Below, piece after piece: positions 23,111-31,788 of a stretch of DNA of 37,757 nt; the stretch's first letter is position 1, and every line of letters starts with the position of its first letter. The notes under the pieces were generated by a model. The model was not told the DNA's origin, ran no database searches, and was given only the letters and a program-made list of their open reading frames with translations. The stretch spans positions 1-37,757 of the forward strand of contig JAFSCX010000053.1 of the NCBI GenBank assembly GCA_017436525.1, given 5' to 3'. Position numbers and translations under genes: made by a program. Source of the DNA: Clostridia bacterium. GTDB taxonomy: Bacteria > Bacillota > Clostridia > Oscillospirales > QAKW01.

Positions 23111-23139
23111 TTGACTTTCCGTTTAGTAGTATTTATAAT
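23111..23139 (+). promoter_or_regulatory. Promoter of the unknown-PHP operon
   Basis: A -35 TTGACT (23111-23116), a 17-bp spacer and a -10 TATAAT (23134-23139). An inverted pair TTCCGTTT (23117-23124) and AAACGGAA (23152-23159) brackets the -10 and could be an operator. Confidence 0.8.
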
Positions 23140-23173
23140 TGGAATGAAAACAAACGGAACGGAGAGTTGATTT

Positions 23174-23641
23174 ATGGATTATGAAGCAACCATTGTAGCT
23201 TTAAGTAAGCGGATTGATGCTTTAGAAACGCAGCTCAAGCGCTTAGAGCAAGCCCATATTCACACACGCGCCAACACCAAGGTAAGCGACGTAATGCTCA
23301 AGGCCTGCTACGATGCAGGAATCGCTGCGGCCTTTGAGGGAAATTCCGATTTCAATGCATATACGGAGCAGGTTTGCTTCAAAACCCGCATGAATCCGGG
23401 GACCGCGCGCATTTTAATCATGACCGCCTACGCCCTGAAGCAGGGAGAGCTTTTCAAATGCATTATCAGCGGAAAAGCAGCCGAATTCTTTTTAGAGCAG
23501 CTTCAAAAAGATTTTGGGGCAGAAGGGCTTCAGCGCGGACTTTCGGCTCTGGAACTGCATATTCAATATCGCAGGTCCTTGAAGCGCGATACAACACTTT
23601 TAGAAAAAATTGCCAATCAATTTAAGGAGAATATAAATTGA
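23174..23641 (+). CDS. Unknown helical protein upstream of PHP gene
   Basis: A 155-residue protein that I do not recognise. The N-terminus is a probable coiled coil (residues about 5-27, ALSKRIDALETQLKRLEQ), and the rest is predicted mostly helical (SDVMLKACYDAGIAAAFEG, PGTARILIMTAYALKQGELF). It is charged and lacks membrane segments or a signal peptide. It is the first gene of a two-gene operon: its stop codon overlaps the TTG start of the PHP gene. GGAGAG precedes the ATG. The coupling suggests a dedicated partner or regulator of the PHP hydrolase. Confidence 0.75.
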   Translation: MDYEATIVALSKRIDALETQLKRLEQAHIHTRANTKVSDVMLKACYDAGIAAAFEGNSDFNAYTEQVCFKTRMNPGTARILIMTAYALKQGELFKCIISGKAAEFFLEQLQKDFGAEGLQRGLSALELHIQYRRSLKRDTTLLEKIANQFKENIN

Positions 23642-24564
23642 AAGCTTTAGCAGACGTTCATGTACATAATTTTTTATCCAGCTGCTGCCGCGATCGCACC
23701 GCCACCGCCGAAAACTACATTAAAAGATATGCCGAATTGGGTGTAAAGGTTTTAGGCTTTGCAAACCACACCTGGGACGATCGGGTAGCGGGCAACAATG
23801 AGTGGTATCATAAGCAAAATCTCAATTTTGAAATGCAGATTAAAAGCCAACTTCCGGCCGATAGATTGGGTATTAAAGTCCTGATCGGCGCTGAAACGGA
23901 ATTTTGCGGGATGACCAAGACGCTCGGGATGTCCGCGGAAGGTGCAAAGGAGCTGGACTTTCTGCTGATTCCCCATAGCCACGTGCATATGAAAAACTTT
24001 GTTATACCCGATATACCGGAAGTTTTGGCCGCTCGCAAGAAAATAAAGAATAAGCTGATGGAAGCGTTGGGCGTTTCTGAAGGCAAAGCCAAAGAGATGG
24101 CATCGCGCCTCAATCAAAAAGAATTGGAGCCCTTCTTTGAAGGAGAGCGCACCGATTATCCCAAATATGTGGCCGATTTTTTGGTGCAAAGTTTTGAGGA
24201 TTTGATGTTTCATCCGGAATTGGAAAAGATCTTAAAGGTGGTCCCCGTCTCTATCGCCCATCCTTTCCAGCCCTGTGGCGATGGTGCAATCAGCGAGGAG
24301 ATCATCTCCCACATTTCCGACGAAACCTTCCACCGCCTTTTCAAGATGGCAGCAGAGCGCAAAATTGGGTTGGAGATCAACCCTTATTGCAACCTTCCCC
24401 ATCGGCTGAACTATTATAAAATCGCGATTGAAGAAGGGTGTAAATTTACACTCGGCAGCGATACCCACACGATTCAAGGGGCTGAAAAGATCGCAGAGGC
24501 CGAACCGGCCTTAGAGGCTCTTGGGCTGACCGAAGAAAACTTGATGGACTTTATCAGAATATAA
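23638..24564 (+). CDS. PHP domain metal-dependent hydrolase
   Basis: A 308-residue PHP-fold protein. Metal-binding motifs are visible in order: DVHVHNF (H8, H10), FANHTWDD, IGAETEFCG, IPHSHVHM, VSIAHPFQP and GSDTHTIQG. This is the pattern of histidinol-phosphatase-like PHP phosphoesterases, but the substrate cannot be told, and no histidine-biosynthesis gene is nearby. The start is TTG at 23638, overlapping the previous stop as TTGA, with AAGGAG 8 nt upstream. It contains the dyad GTGTAAATTTACAC in its coding sequence (24438-24451), probably by chance. Confidence 0.85.
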   Translation: MKALADVHVHNFLSSCCRDRTATAENYIKRYAELGVKVLGFANHTWDDRVAGNNEWYHKQNLNFEMQIKSQLPADRLGIKVLIGAETEFCGMTKTLGMSAEGAKELDFLLIPHSHVHMKNFVIPDIPEVLAARKKIKNKLMEALGVSEGKAKEMASRLNQKELEPFFEGERTDYPKYVADFLVQSFEDLMFHPELEKILKVVPVSIAHPFQPCGDGAISEEIISHISDETFHRLFKMAAERKIGLEINPYCNLPHRLNYYKIAIEEGCKFTLGSDTHTIQGAEKIAEAEPALEALGLTEENLMDFIRI

Positions 24565-24617
24565 AAAAGGTGTGCAGAGTTCTCCATACATCGCGCACCT
24601 TTGTCAAAAAGAATAAT

Positions 24618-24647
24618 AAAAAGACGATTCCGAAGAATCGTCTTTTT
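24618..24647 (-). terminator. Terminator of thrS
   Basis: A perfect 13-bp stem (AAAAAGACGATTC, 24618-24630, with 24635-24647), a CGAA loop and T-run on the minus strand, directly after the thrS stop. A weaker hairpin (AAGGTGTGC with GCGCACCTT) for the PHP gene lies at about 24567-24601. Confidence 0.85.
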
Positions 24648-24651
24648 ATGC

Positions 24652-26586
24652 TTATTTTTTCGCTTTAGTCTCGATTACATCCTTCATATAGGTAAGAAAA
24701 TCAGCCACAGGCATCACGCCCAGATCGCCGTCCTGACGGCCGCGAACCGATACAGTGCCGGCCTCAGCCTCTTTTTCACCGATGATCACCATGAAGGGAA
24801 TCTTCTGCATTTGCGCCTCGCGGATCTTATAGCCGATTTTCTCGTTTCTCTCGTCCAGCTCAACGCGGATTCCTGCCGCCCGCAAGGTTTCATAAACCTC
24901 CGAAGCCTTATCCAAGGTTTTTTCGCTGATGGGCAGCACTCTGACCTGAGTGGGGGCCATCCAGGTAGGCAGTGCGCCTGCATATTTTTCGATCAAATAA
25001 GCAAGGGTTCTCTCATAGCAGCCAAGGGAGGTACGATGGATAATATAGGGGCGTACCTTCTGCCCGTTTTGATCAATATAAGTCATATCAAACTGCTCGG
25101 CAAGAAGTTGATCCACCTGAATGGTAACAATGGTATCTTCCTTACCGAAAACATTGCGATACTGAATATCCAGCTTCGGGCCATAGAAGGCGGCCTCATC
25201 AATGCCAATGGTATATTCCACGCCAAGATCATCCAGAATCTTGCCCATAATTCCTTGGGCTTCCTCCCATTGCTCGGGAGTACCGATATATTTATCGGTA
25301 TTATTCGGATCCCATTGAGAGAAGCGGAAGGTGCAATCCTCCAGCATTCCGACCGTATCCAAGCAATATTTAGCCAATTCCAAGCAGCCCTTAAATTCTT
25401 CCTCCAACTGATCGGGGCGCAGAATCAGATGACCCTCGGAAATGGTAAACTGCCGCACACGGATCAAGCCGTGCATCTCGCCGCTCTCCTCATTACGGAA
25501 GAGGGTGGAAGTCTCCCCCAATCTCATAGGCAGATCACGATAGGATCTCATCCGATTGAGATATACTTGATATTGGAAGGGGCAGGTCATGGGGCGCATG
25601 GCGAAGCATTCTTTGGTCTCATCCGCAGGATCGCCCAAGACAAACATGCCGTCCAGATAATGATCCCAATGGCCGGAGATCTTATAAAGATCGCTCTTGG
25701 CCATTAAAGGAGTCTTTGTCAGAAGATAACCCCGCTTTTCTTCCTCGTCCTCAACCCAGCGCTGCAAGGTCTGAATGACCTTTGCACCCTTAGGAAGCAT
25801 AATGGGCAACCCTTGGCCGACCACATCGGAGGTGGTGAAATACTCCAATTCACGGCCCAGCTTATTATGATCCCGCTTACGGGCCTCCTCCAATTTAGCA
25901 AGATGCTCCTCCAACTCTGCAGCCTTCAGGAAGGATACGCCATAGATTCGCTGCAGCATGGGGCGATTGGCATCCCCCCGCCAATAGGCTCCGGTGGCGC
26001 TCAGAAGGGCAATAGCCTTGATTTTAGAGACATCAAAAAGATGGGGGCCGGCGCAAAGATCGGTGAAATCCCCTTGACGATAGAAGGAGATTTTCTCCCC
26101 TTTGCCGGCATGCTCCTCGATCAGCTCTTGCTTATAAGGCTCATCCTTCATCAATTCCTTTGCTTCCTCAGCAGAAAGCTCAAACCGCTCCAGCTTCAGC
26201 CGCTCTTTCACGATCTTTTTCATTTCTGCAGTAATCTTCTGCAAATCCTCGGCGGTAAAGGGAGTCTCTACCTCAAAATCATAATAGAAGCCGGCATCAA
26301 TGGCAGGGCCGATTGCAAGCTTTGCATTGGGATAAATCCGCTTCACCGCTTGAGCCAGCAGATGGGAGCTGGTATGCCAAAAGACCTTCTTCGCCCGATC
26401 ATCCTCAAAGGTAAGAAGAGTAATCTCCTCACCCTCTGCAGGCTGATAAGTCAGCTCTTTTACCTGATCCCCTGCCACGCAGCAGAGCGCTTCTCTTGCT
26501 ATAGCAGGATCCATGGAGAAAGCGGCATCAAATACAGATTGCCCTTGATGGAGTTCGATATCTTTTCCGTTTAATAGAATTTTCAT
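24652..26586 (-). CDS. thrS: Threonyl-tRNA synthetase
   Basis: A 644-residue class II synthetase with the usual domain order: N-terminal TGS (1-60), editing domain with HTSSH (H71, H75), the class II core with RPMTCPFQYQ, FRNEESGEMHGLIRVRQF and LDIQYRNVFGKEDTIVTIQVDQ, and the anticodon-binding domain (GYKIREAQMQKIPFMVIIGEKE). It charges tRNA-Thr with threonine. Length and motifs are normal. GAAGG lies 4 nt before the ATG. The leader is only about 30 nt, and no T-box motif is visible. Confidence 0.97.
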   Translation of the reverse strand: MKILLNGKDIELHQGQSVFDAAFSMDPAIAREALCCVAGDQVKELTYQPAEGEEITLLTFEDDRAKKVFWHTSSHLLAQAVKRIYPNAKLAIGPAIDAGFYYDFEVETPFTAEDLQKITAEMKKIVKERLKLERFELSAEEAKELMKDEPYKQELIEEHAGKGEKISFYRQGDFTDLCAGPHLFDVSKIKAIALLSATGAYWRGDANRPMLQRIYGVSFLKAAELEEHLAKLEEARKRDHNKLGRELEYFTTSDVVGQGLPIMLPKGAKVIQTLQRWVEDEEEKRGYLLTKTPLMAKSDLYKISGHWDHYLDGMFVLGDPADETKECFAMRPMTCPFQYQVYLNRMRSYRDLPMRLGETSTLFRNEESGEMHGLIRVRQFTISEGHLILRPDQLEEEFKGCLELAKYCLDTVGMLEDCTFRFSQWDPNNTDKYIGTPEQWEEAQGIMGKILDDLGVEYTIGIDEAAFYGPKLDIQYRNVFGKEDTIVTIQVDQLLAEQFDMTYIDQNGQKVRPYIIHRTSLGCYERTLAYLIEKYAGALPTWMAPTQVRVLPISEKTLDKASEVYETLRAAGIRVELDERNEKIGYKIREAQMQKIPFMVIIGEKEAEAGTVSVRGRQDGDLGVMPVADFLTYMKDVIETKAKK

Positions 26587-26622
26587 AGTCCTTCACCGTT
26601 TCATTTTATTTTCTATTATTTT

Positions 26623-26651
26623 ATTATATATAAGAAAAAAGCTAAAGTCAA
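26623..26651 (-). promoter_or_regulatory. Promoter of thrS
   Basis: On the minus strand a -35 TTGACT (26646-26651), a 17-bp spacer and a perfect -10 TATAAT (26623-26628). Confidence 0.85.
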
Positions 26652-26720
26652 TAATGAATCATTTTTTATCTTACACTGAATACAGCAAAAATCAAAAGGC
26701 CGAGTATCCGCAAAAAAAAT

Positions 26721-26760
26721 AAGCCTTCGATCACGAAATTAAATCCATCATCGAAGGCTT
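26721..26760 (-). terminator. Terminator of the nine-gene carbohydrate operon
   Basis: An 11-bp stem (AAGCCTTCGAT, 26721-26731, with 26750-26760) and an 18-nt loop, followed on the minus strand by a run of eight T. It lies just after the AEC transporter gene. Confidence 0.85.
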
Positions 26761-26781
26761 AATTAGTTGGCAACTTTTATT

Positions 26782-27756
26782 TTATGCAATCATCTGCGTC
26801 AAGCCTATAATCAGCGGCATGGTGATCATAGAGAGAATTGTGGATAAGGACACCAACCGCACGGAAAGCGCTGTATCCCGATTAAACTTTGCCGAGAAAA
26901 TAGTAGCAGTGGCACCCACAGGGGCACTGGCACCGATGACCGATACCGTAAGTACATTTCCGCGCACACCGCAAATCCAGAGCAGCCCAAGAGCGATCAG
27001 CGGGAAGACCAAAAGGCGCAGGGCGATGCAGAGATAGGACCATCGATCCTTAAACGCCGCCAGCAGATCTGCTTTACCCAGATAGAAGCCCACCATCAGC
27101 ATCGGCAACGGAAGGTTTAATGCCCCAATCGCCGAAATGGCATCCTGAAGCATAGCAGGCATTTGCAGACCGGCGGAATACAGCGGAGAGGTAAAGAAGA
27201 TCATCCCGACGACCACCCCGATAATGCCGGGATTCAGGAGAATCTTTTTGATATTCAGGCCTTTTTTATCACCGCTCATATCAATAAGCCCCCAGGTCCA
27301 CAACGCGATATTGAAGACCGCAAGATAAACCGCTGCATATAAGGCTCCTTCATGGCAGGTGGGGGTATCAATCAGCGCCTGCGCTAAGGGGAGCGCAATA
27401 AAACCTGCATTGGAAAAAACGGAAGCAAACCGCATCAATCTGCGGCGGCCCTCATCCGAAAGGCGGAAGATAAAGTACACTGCTATGATCATGGCAATAT
27501 GGGCAACTGCTGCAATCAGCGCCACAACACCGATATTTTTTAATACGCTCAAAATCTCAGCCTTGGAATAGAGCGTTCCGCTGAAGGCATTGATGATAAC
27601 GCAGGGCGTTACAAAATACATGACAATATCGCTCATGCACTTATTGGCCTCTTCTGTCAGCATCTTGATGCGCTGGCAAAGAATTCCCAAAAGGATAATC
27701 AGGAAAAGAAGGCCGACTTTTTCCGCCACTGCAAGAAAGCTTGTTAAAAAGTCCAT
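26782..27756 (-). CDS. AEC family (auxin efflux carrier-like) transporter
   Basis: A 324-residue membrane protein with about ten hydrophobic segments in two repeats. The first has VTPCVIINAF and the second SAPVGATATIFSAKF, both typical of AEC carriers, which move organic anions such as malate or malonate. GGGAGAGG lies 5 nt before the ATG. It is the last gene of the operon and the only transporter in it, so it probably brings in the substrate or removes an acidic product. Direction and substrate are unknown. Confidence 0.85.
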   Translation of the reverse strand: MDFLTSFLAVAEKVGLLFLIILLGILCQRIKMLTEEANKCMSDIVMYFVTPCVIINAFSGTLYSKAEILSVLKNIGVVALIAAVAHIAMIIAVYFIFRLSDEGRRRLMRFASVFSNAGFIALPLAQALIDTPTCHEGALYAAVYLAVFNIALWTWGLIDMSGDKKGLNIKKILLNPGIIGVVVGMIFFTSPLYSAGLQMPAMLQDAISAIGALNLPLPMLMVGFYLGKADLLAAFKDRWSYLCIALRLLVFPLIALGLLWICGVRGNVLTVSVIGASAPVGATATIFSAKFNRDTALSVRLVSLSTILSMITMPLIIGLTQMIA

Positions 27757-27770
27757 AAAACCTCTCCCGC

Positions 27771-28706
27771 TTAAAGCTTTATATCAAATTCTTTTTCCAG
27801 CAACTCAAGAATTTCCCCACGATAAGGCATAGAGGGAGAAGAGCCAAGGCGGGTAACGGAGATCGCTGCTGTGCAGGTAGCAAATTTCAGCGCGGTTTCA
27901 ACAGGGTAGCCTTCTGCGATAGCAGTAGCGAAGCCACCGTTGAATGCATCTCCGGCGCCGGTGGTTTCTACTGCCTTTACCTTCAAAGCAGGGACAAAAA
28001 TTTCTTCTTTCCCATCGGTAAAGAACACGCCGCGCACACCCAAGGTAATTACAACGTTTTTAACACCCAATGCAAAGAATTTTTCGGCAGCCTTACGGCA
28101 ATCCTCAATGGTATCCACCTTCACACCGGTATAGAATTCCGCCTCGGTTTCATTGGGGGTAACATAATCCACCCCATCAAAAAGGGAATTCGGAACCTCC
28201 ACAAAGGGAGCGGGGTTGAGGATAAAGGGCTTATTATATTTCTTTGCCAGCTTCTTTGCTGCCAATACCGCCTCAGTTGTCGTCTCAAACTGGGTCAATA
28301 CTGCATCGCTATCAATAAAATCCTTTTCAGCTGCCATGACTGCCTCGGTTTTCACCATATCGTTTGCGGCAAAAATAACGATAATGCGATTTTGAGCATC
28401 GCCCTCATCAATCTCGATCAGTGCGCTTGCGGTATCCGCCTCGGGCAATACTGCCACATATTCCTCGCTCATGCCCTCGGTTGCATAATGATCCTTGAGG
28501 ATTTGACCGAGCACATCTTCCCCGCGGCAGCCGATAATCACCGCCTGCGCACCGGCACGATGGGCGGCGGTCATTTGATTGGATCCTTTTCCACCGGGAC
28601 CGAAGCGAATTTTAGAGCCTTTCACCGTCTCCCCTGCAACAGGCAAATGAGGGGCAAAGCCGGTAATATCGACAATCAACGAACCGGGTCCGATTACTTT
28701 TCCCAT
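27771..28706 (-). CDS. Ribokinase-family (PfkB) carbohydrate kinase
   Basis: A 311-residue kinase. GGKGSNQ (38-44) and the ATP/anion-hole motif ETTGAGDAFNGG with catalytic base D253 match the ribokinase group. It uses ATP to phosphorylate a pentose or related sugar. Directly downstream of a deoC gene on the same transcript, it could be a deoxyribokinase, making the 5-phosphate that DeoC cleaves; ribose or another sugar is also possible. AAAGGAG precedes the ATG. Confidence 0.9.
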   Translation of the reverse strand: MGKVIGPGSLIVDITGFAPHLPVAGETVKGSKIRFGPGGKGSNQMTAAHRAGAQAVIIGCRGEDVLGQILKDHYATEGMSEEYVAVLPEADTASALIEIDEGDAQNRIIVIFAANDMVKTEAVMAAEKDFIDSDAVLTQFETTTEAVLAAKKLAKKYNKPFILNPAPFVEVPNSLFDGVDYVTPNETEAEFYTGVKVDTIEDCRKAAEKFFALGVKNVVITLGVRGVFFTDGKEEIFVPALKVKAVETTGAGDAFNGGFATAIAEGYPVETALKFATCTAAISVTRLGSSPSMPYRGEILELLEKEFDIKL

Positions 28707-28721
28707 GGCTATTCTCCTTTT

Positions 28722-29375
28722 TTATGCATTCAATGCTTCTTCTAAAATTTTTGCACCTGCGGAAGTGCCGATGCGATCGGCACCTGCCTCAATTAAAGCC
28801 TTGGTATCGGCATAATTACGAATACCGGCAGAGGCTTTTACCTTCACATTTGCAGGTGCGGTTTTTCTCATCAGTGCAATATCTTCAACCGTTGCAACCC
28901 CTTCGTTGAAGCCGGTGCAGGTCTTGACAAAATGCGCCCCTGCTTCGGCAGAAAGCTCCACTGCCTTCCCCTTCTCCTCCTCTGTCAGGAAGAGGGTTTC
29001 GATAATGACCTTCACCGTCTTTCCCTTGGCCGCCTTCACAACGGCTGCGATTTCATCGCGGACATAATCATATTTACCATCCTTCAGCGCGCCTACGTTG
29101 ATTACCATATCAAACTCATCGCAGCCCATCTGATAAGCATCTTCTGTCTCTGCCACCTTGACTGCGGTTGTATTGGCACCGAGAGGGAATCCAATGACGG
29201 TGCAGACCATCACATCGCTGCCCTCCAGCAGTTTTTTGGCAAGAGGGATATTATAAGGGTTGATACAAACAGAGGCAAAATCGTATTTTTTCGCTTCCGC
29301 GCAAAGGGCTTCAATCTGCCCCTCCTGCGCAAATGCCTTCAAAATGGTGTGGTCAATGTATTTATTCAGTTTCAT
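28722..29375 (-). CDS. deoC: Deoxyribose-phosphate aldolase
   Basis: A 217-residue class I aldolase with complete catalytic residues: D89 (FDMVIN), Schiff-base K151 (HFVKTCTGF) and K180 (VKASAGIR). DeoC splits 2-deoxyribose-5-phosphate into glyceraldehyde-3-phosphate and acetaldehyde. AGGAG lies upstream of the ATG. Its place among oxidoreductases, a cupin and a kinase suggests use in a sugar or deoxy-sugar degradation route, not nucleoside salvage, since no nucleoside phosphorylase or deoxyribonucleoside gene is near. Confidence 0.95.
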   Translation of the reverse strand: MKLNKYIDHTILKAFAQEGQIEALCAEAKKYDFASVCINPYNIPLAKKLLEGSDVMVCTVIGFPLGANTTAVKVAETEDAYQMGCDEFDMVINVGALKDGKYDYVRDEIAAVVKAAKGKTVKVIIETLFLTEEEKGKAVELSAEAGAHFVKTCTGFNEGVATVEDIALMRKTAPANVKVKASAGIRNYADTKALIEAGADRIGTSAGAKILEEALNA

Positions 29376-29405
29376 GATGTTTACACTCCTCTATCTATAT
29401 ATTTC

Positions 29406-29825
29406 TTATTCTTCGTCAATGGTCTTAAAGGATTTACCCCATTGCTTGATCCGCTCTTCATACGCATCGTTGAAACGCCAGTCTCTCCAAAAGGTCAGAA
29501 TGCACAGATCTTCCTCGGATTCACTATTATCCAGCGCATGAAAAACACCTGCGGGAATAAAGATCACCTGATCACCGGCAATATCAATGATTTCATCGTC
29601 CAGCTGCAGTTTGCCCTTGCCGGAAAGGATGTAATAGATCTCATCTTCCTCATGGGCCGCACCGCCAAGCGCACAACCTGCCTTAACTGTACCATGATTC
29701 ATCTGAATCACATTATCTCTTCCTGTGATCGCATGGTCCAAAATCATTCTGGATTCATATTCTTTTCCGAAAATCAAAGGCTTCACTTTTTCTACTTTAA
29801 CCTGTAAAGGCGGTAATTTTTTCAT
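29406..29825 (-). CDS. Cupin domain protein
   Basis: A 139-residue single-domain cupin. Motif 1 is AHEEDEIYYILSGKGKL (His, Glu, Glu ligands) and motif 2 is IPAGVFHALDN (His ligand), a plausible metal site. Such proteins are often sugar isomerases or mutarotases, or lack known activity. The ATG at 29825 follows AAAGGAGAAG; a TTG eight codons upstream is an alternative. It lies between an alcohol dehydrogenase and deoC, so a sugar-phosphate isomerase role is possible but unproven. Confidence 0.85.
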   Translation of the reverse strand: MKKLPPLQVKVEKVKPLIFGKEYESRMILDHAITGRDNVIQMNHGTVKAGCALGGAAHEEDEIYYILSGKGKLQLDDEIIDIAGDQVIFIPAGVFHALDNSESEEDLCILTFWRDWRFNDAYEERIKQWGKSFKTIDEE

Positions 29826-29841
29826 CTTGCTCTTCTCCTTT

Positions 29842-30894
29842 TCAATCAAATTTGATCATGATTTTAATCTTTGTACTGCGGTATTTCTCTTCGTTTTCAA
29901 AAACATCCAAGCAATCCGCAAAGGGAACATGATGGGTAACAATCGGGGTAAGCTTTATGGGATTTTTTCGCATAATTTCGCAGACTGCCGGCGCATTTCC
30001 GGCGTTTCCCGCAGCACCTCTTACAGTAACGCAACCCAATACAATAGGATCAATGGGAAGATCATCCAAATTCTTTTCATAGAAGCTTACAATCGAAATT
30101 CTTCCGAAGCGCTTCACAGCCAAAAGGCTCTGGCGCAGCGCCTCGGCAGACCCGGAAGTTTCAATAATAAGATCGGCACCCTTCCCGTCTGTTTCCGCTT
30201 TAATCGCTTCTATCACATCGCATTCGCGACCATTGATGACAACATCCGCGCCAACCTTTTTGCCAATTTCTATTTTTGAATGAGATCGGCCCACAAGGAT
30301 GACCTTTCCTGCTCCGTAGTATTTCGCAAGCCATACAGCCACCATACCGATAGCGCCTGTTCCAAATACAACCGCTGTATCCTCTTTAGAAAGCTCTACC
30401 CCTTTGAAGGCATCATAGGAGATGGAGGCCGGCTCGATCAGCGCGCCTTCATCCATGCTCAACTCATCCGGCAGCAAGAAAACATGGCGCTCAGGGATCT
30501 GCATATACTCTGCATAGCAGCCATCCCAGCAATTTACGGTTCCCACGCTTTGAAGCTTGCTGCAGGAAATATAATCCCCTCTCATGCATGCCTCACATTC
30601 CCCGCAGGAAACAAAGTTATCGGAATATACCCGATCGCCCGCCTTAAATTTGGTTACGGCAGGGCCTACCGACTCCACAACACCTGCATATTCATGCCCA
30701 AACCGGCAAGGATATACAATCTCCCCGCTGCGGATAAAACTGCTCTCACCCGTATAAATCGATTGATCGGTTGCGCAAACGCCGGTGCGCAATACCTTGA
30801 TTACAACCATATCACCGACAGCAGCAGGCTTTGCCACATCCTCCATGCGCGCATCCCGCGGCCCATATACGGTTACTGCTTTCATTGTACTCAT
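29842..30894 (-). CDS. Zinc-dependent alcohol dehydrogenase (MDR family), first copy
   Basis: A 350-residue MDR-type enzyme. The catalytic zinc site is in GVCATD with GHE (RFGHEYAG), the structural zinc site is CGECEACMRGDYISC and the nucleotide-binding motif is GTGAIGMVA. It resembles sorbitol/threonine-type dehydrogenases acting on polyols or hydroxy-acids with NAD(P). GGAGGAA lies 7 nt before the ATG, and the previous gene ends 3 nt upstream. It is one of two such dehydrogenases in the operon, suggesting two oxidation steps or two substrates. Confidence 0.92.
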   Translation of the reverse strand: MSTMKAVTVYGPRDARMEDVAKPAAVGDMVVIKVLRTGVCATDQSIYTGESSFIRSGEIVYPCRFGHEYAGVVESVGPAVTKFKAGDRVYSDNFVSCGECEACMRGDYISCSKLQSVGTVNCWDGCYAEYMQIPERHVFLLPDELSMDEGALIEPASISYDAFKGVELSKEDTAVVFGTGAIGMVAVWLAKYYGAGKVILVGRSHSKIEIGKKVGADVVINGRECDVIEAIKAETDGKGADLIIETSGSAEALRQSLLAVKRFGRISIVSFYEKNLDDLPIDPIVLGCVTVRGAAGNAGNAPAVCEIMRKNPIKLTPIVTHHVPFADCLDVFENEEKYRSTKIKIMIKFD

Positions 30895-30897
30895 CTT

Positions 30898-31788
30898 TTA
30901 TTCCTCCGTCAATTGAATCTTTATATCAAATGAAAATGCTGCATTTGCAGGAATCTTTGCTCCATATCCCCGCTCTGCCCCCCGGCCGGTGGCATCAAAG
31001 GGGGCGGTGCAAGGTTCGGGAGTGATGCTGTAGCCATCTTGGAAGGTGCCGTTGTTCAGCCATAGGCCGAGATACGGCAATTTCTTCGGATCGACAGTAA
31101 ACAGCAACTTCTGTCCATTGGGATAAGAAACCCCAAACTCCCCTTTGGGCATCGGCGAAAGATAATAAAATTTATAAGCCACTCCTCTGCCCGCCTCATG
31201 CTTCATCAGCCGATCATAAGGCAGCCCATCCGCCCTTGCGGTATTGGGATCGATAAACATCATCTCGGTGGGGGTGCCTTCCGCAAAGGGAGTCAAGATG
31301 CGCATCCCTTCCTCCCCCGCCAGCATAATATGCCCTGCCCATAAGAAGGGCAGCGGAGTGTTTTGATGATTTTCAATCCGATAATCCAGGCAGATCGTAT
31401 CATCACCGGCTACATAGACTCTTTTTTCATAAGTAACAGAAAACAACTTGGATTCTGCTTTCAATATCAGTTGATCCTCTGCAATCGTCGCCTCATAAGG
31501 GAGTCTGCAACATTCTCCATGGTCGGGATAGGGGATCCCCTCAACCGTTTCGGGATCAACGGTAGGAAACATATCGTCGAACCCGCTGCACTCGCTCTCT
31601 ACATAGCTACCCTCATAGGATAATACGTTATAGGTCTCCCCCGTTTTTGTTACCAGCAGTTCTTTTCCGTCTGCTTTTCGCTTCAGAGAAACCAGCTTAG
31701 CCCCGTCCTGCGGGAGAATCAGAAGCGTCAGGCAGGCGGTCTCCACCGCAATGGCCTCTCTGTCTTTATATTTGGTTTGATAAATCAT
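30898..31788 (-). CDS. Aldose 1-epimerase family protein
   Basis: A 296-residue beta-sandwich mutarotase-like protein: GAKLVSLKRKADGKELL near the start, DHGECCRLPY with a candidate catalytic His, LPFLWAGHIMLAG with a second His, and a C-terminal PYLGLWLNNG. It interconverts alpha and beta anomers of a sugar. The ATG at 31788 overlaps the preceding gene's stop (TGATG). A longer frame from 31911 is rejected because it would lie inside the preceding gene. Confidence 0.88.
   Translation of the reverse strand: MIYQTKYKDREAIAVETACLTLLILPQDGAKLVSLKRKADGKELLVTKTGETYNVLSYEGSYVESECSGFDDMFPTVDPETVEGIPYPDHGECCRLPYEATIAEDQLILKAESKLFSVTYEKRVYVAGDDTICLDYRIENHQNTPLPFLWAGHIMLAGEEGMRILTPFAEGTPTEMMFIDPNTARADGLPYDRLMKHEAGRGVAYKFYYLSPMPKGEFGVSYPNGQKLLFTVDPKKLPYLGLWLNNGTFQDGYSITPEPCTAPFDATGRGAERGYGAKIPANAAFSFDIKIQLTEE

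Noticed and set aside
24601..25707. A 368-codon plus-strand frame opposite thrS
   Set aside because: It is wholly antisense to a complete thrS with normal motifs, has no ribosome binding site and translates to a compositionally biased product.
26587..26780. T-box riboswitch upstream of thrS
   Set aside because: No T-box core sequence is visible, and the promoter is too close to the start codon.
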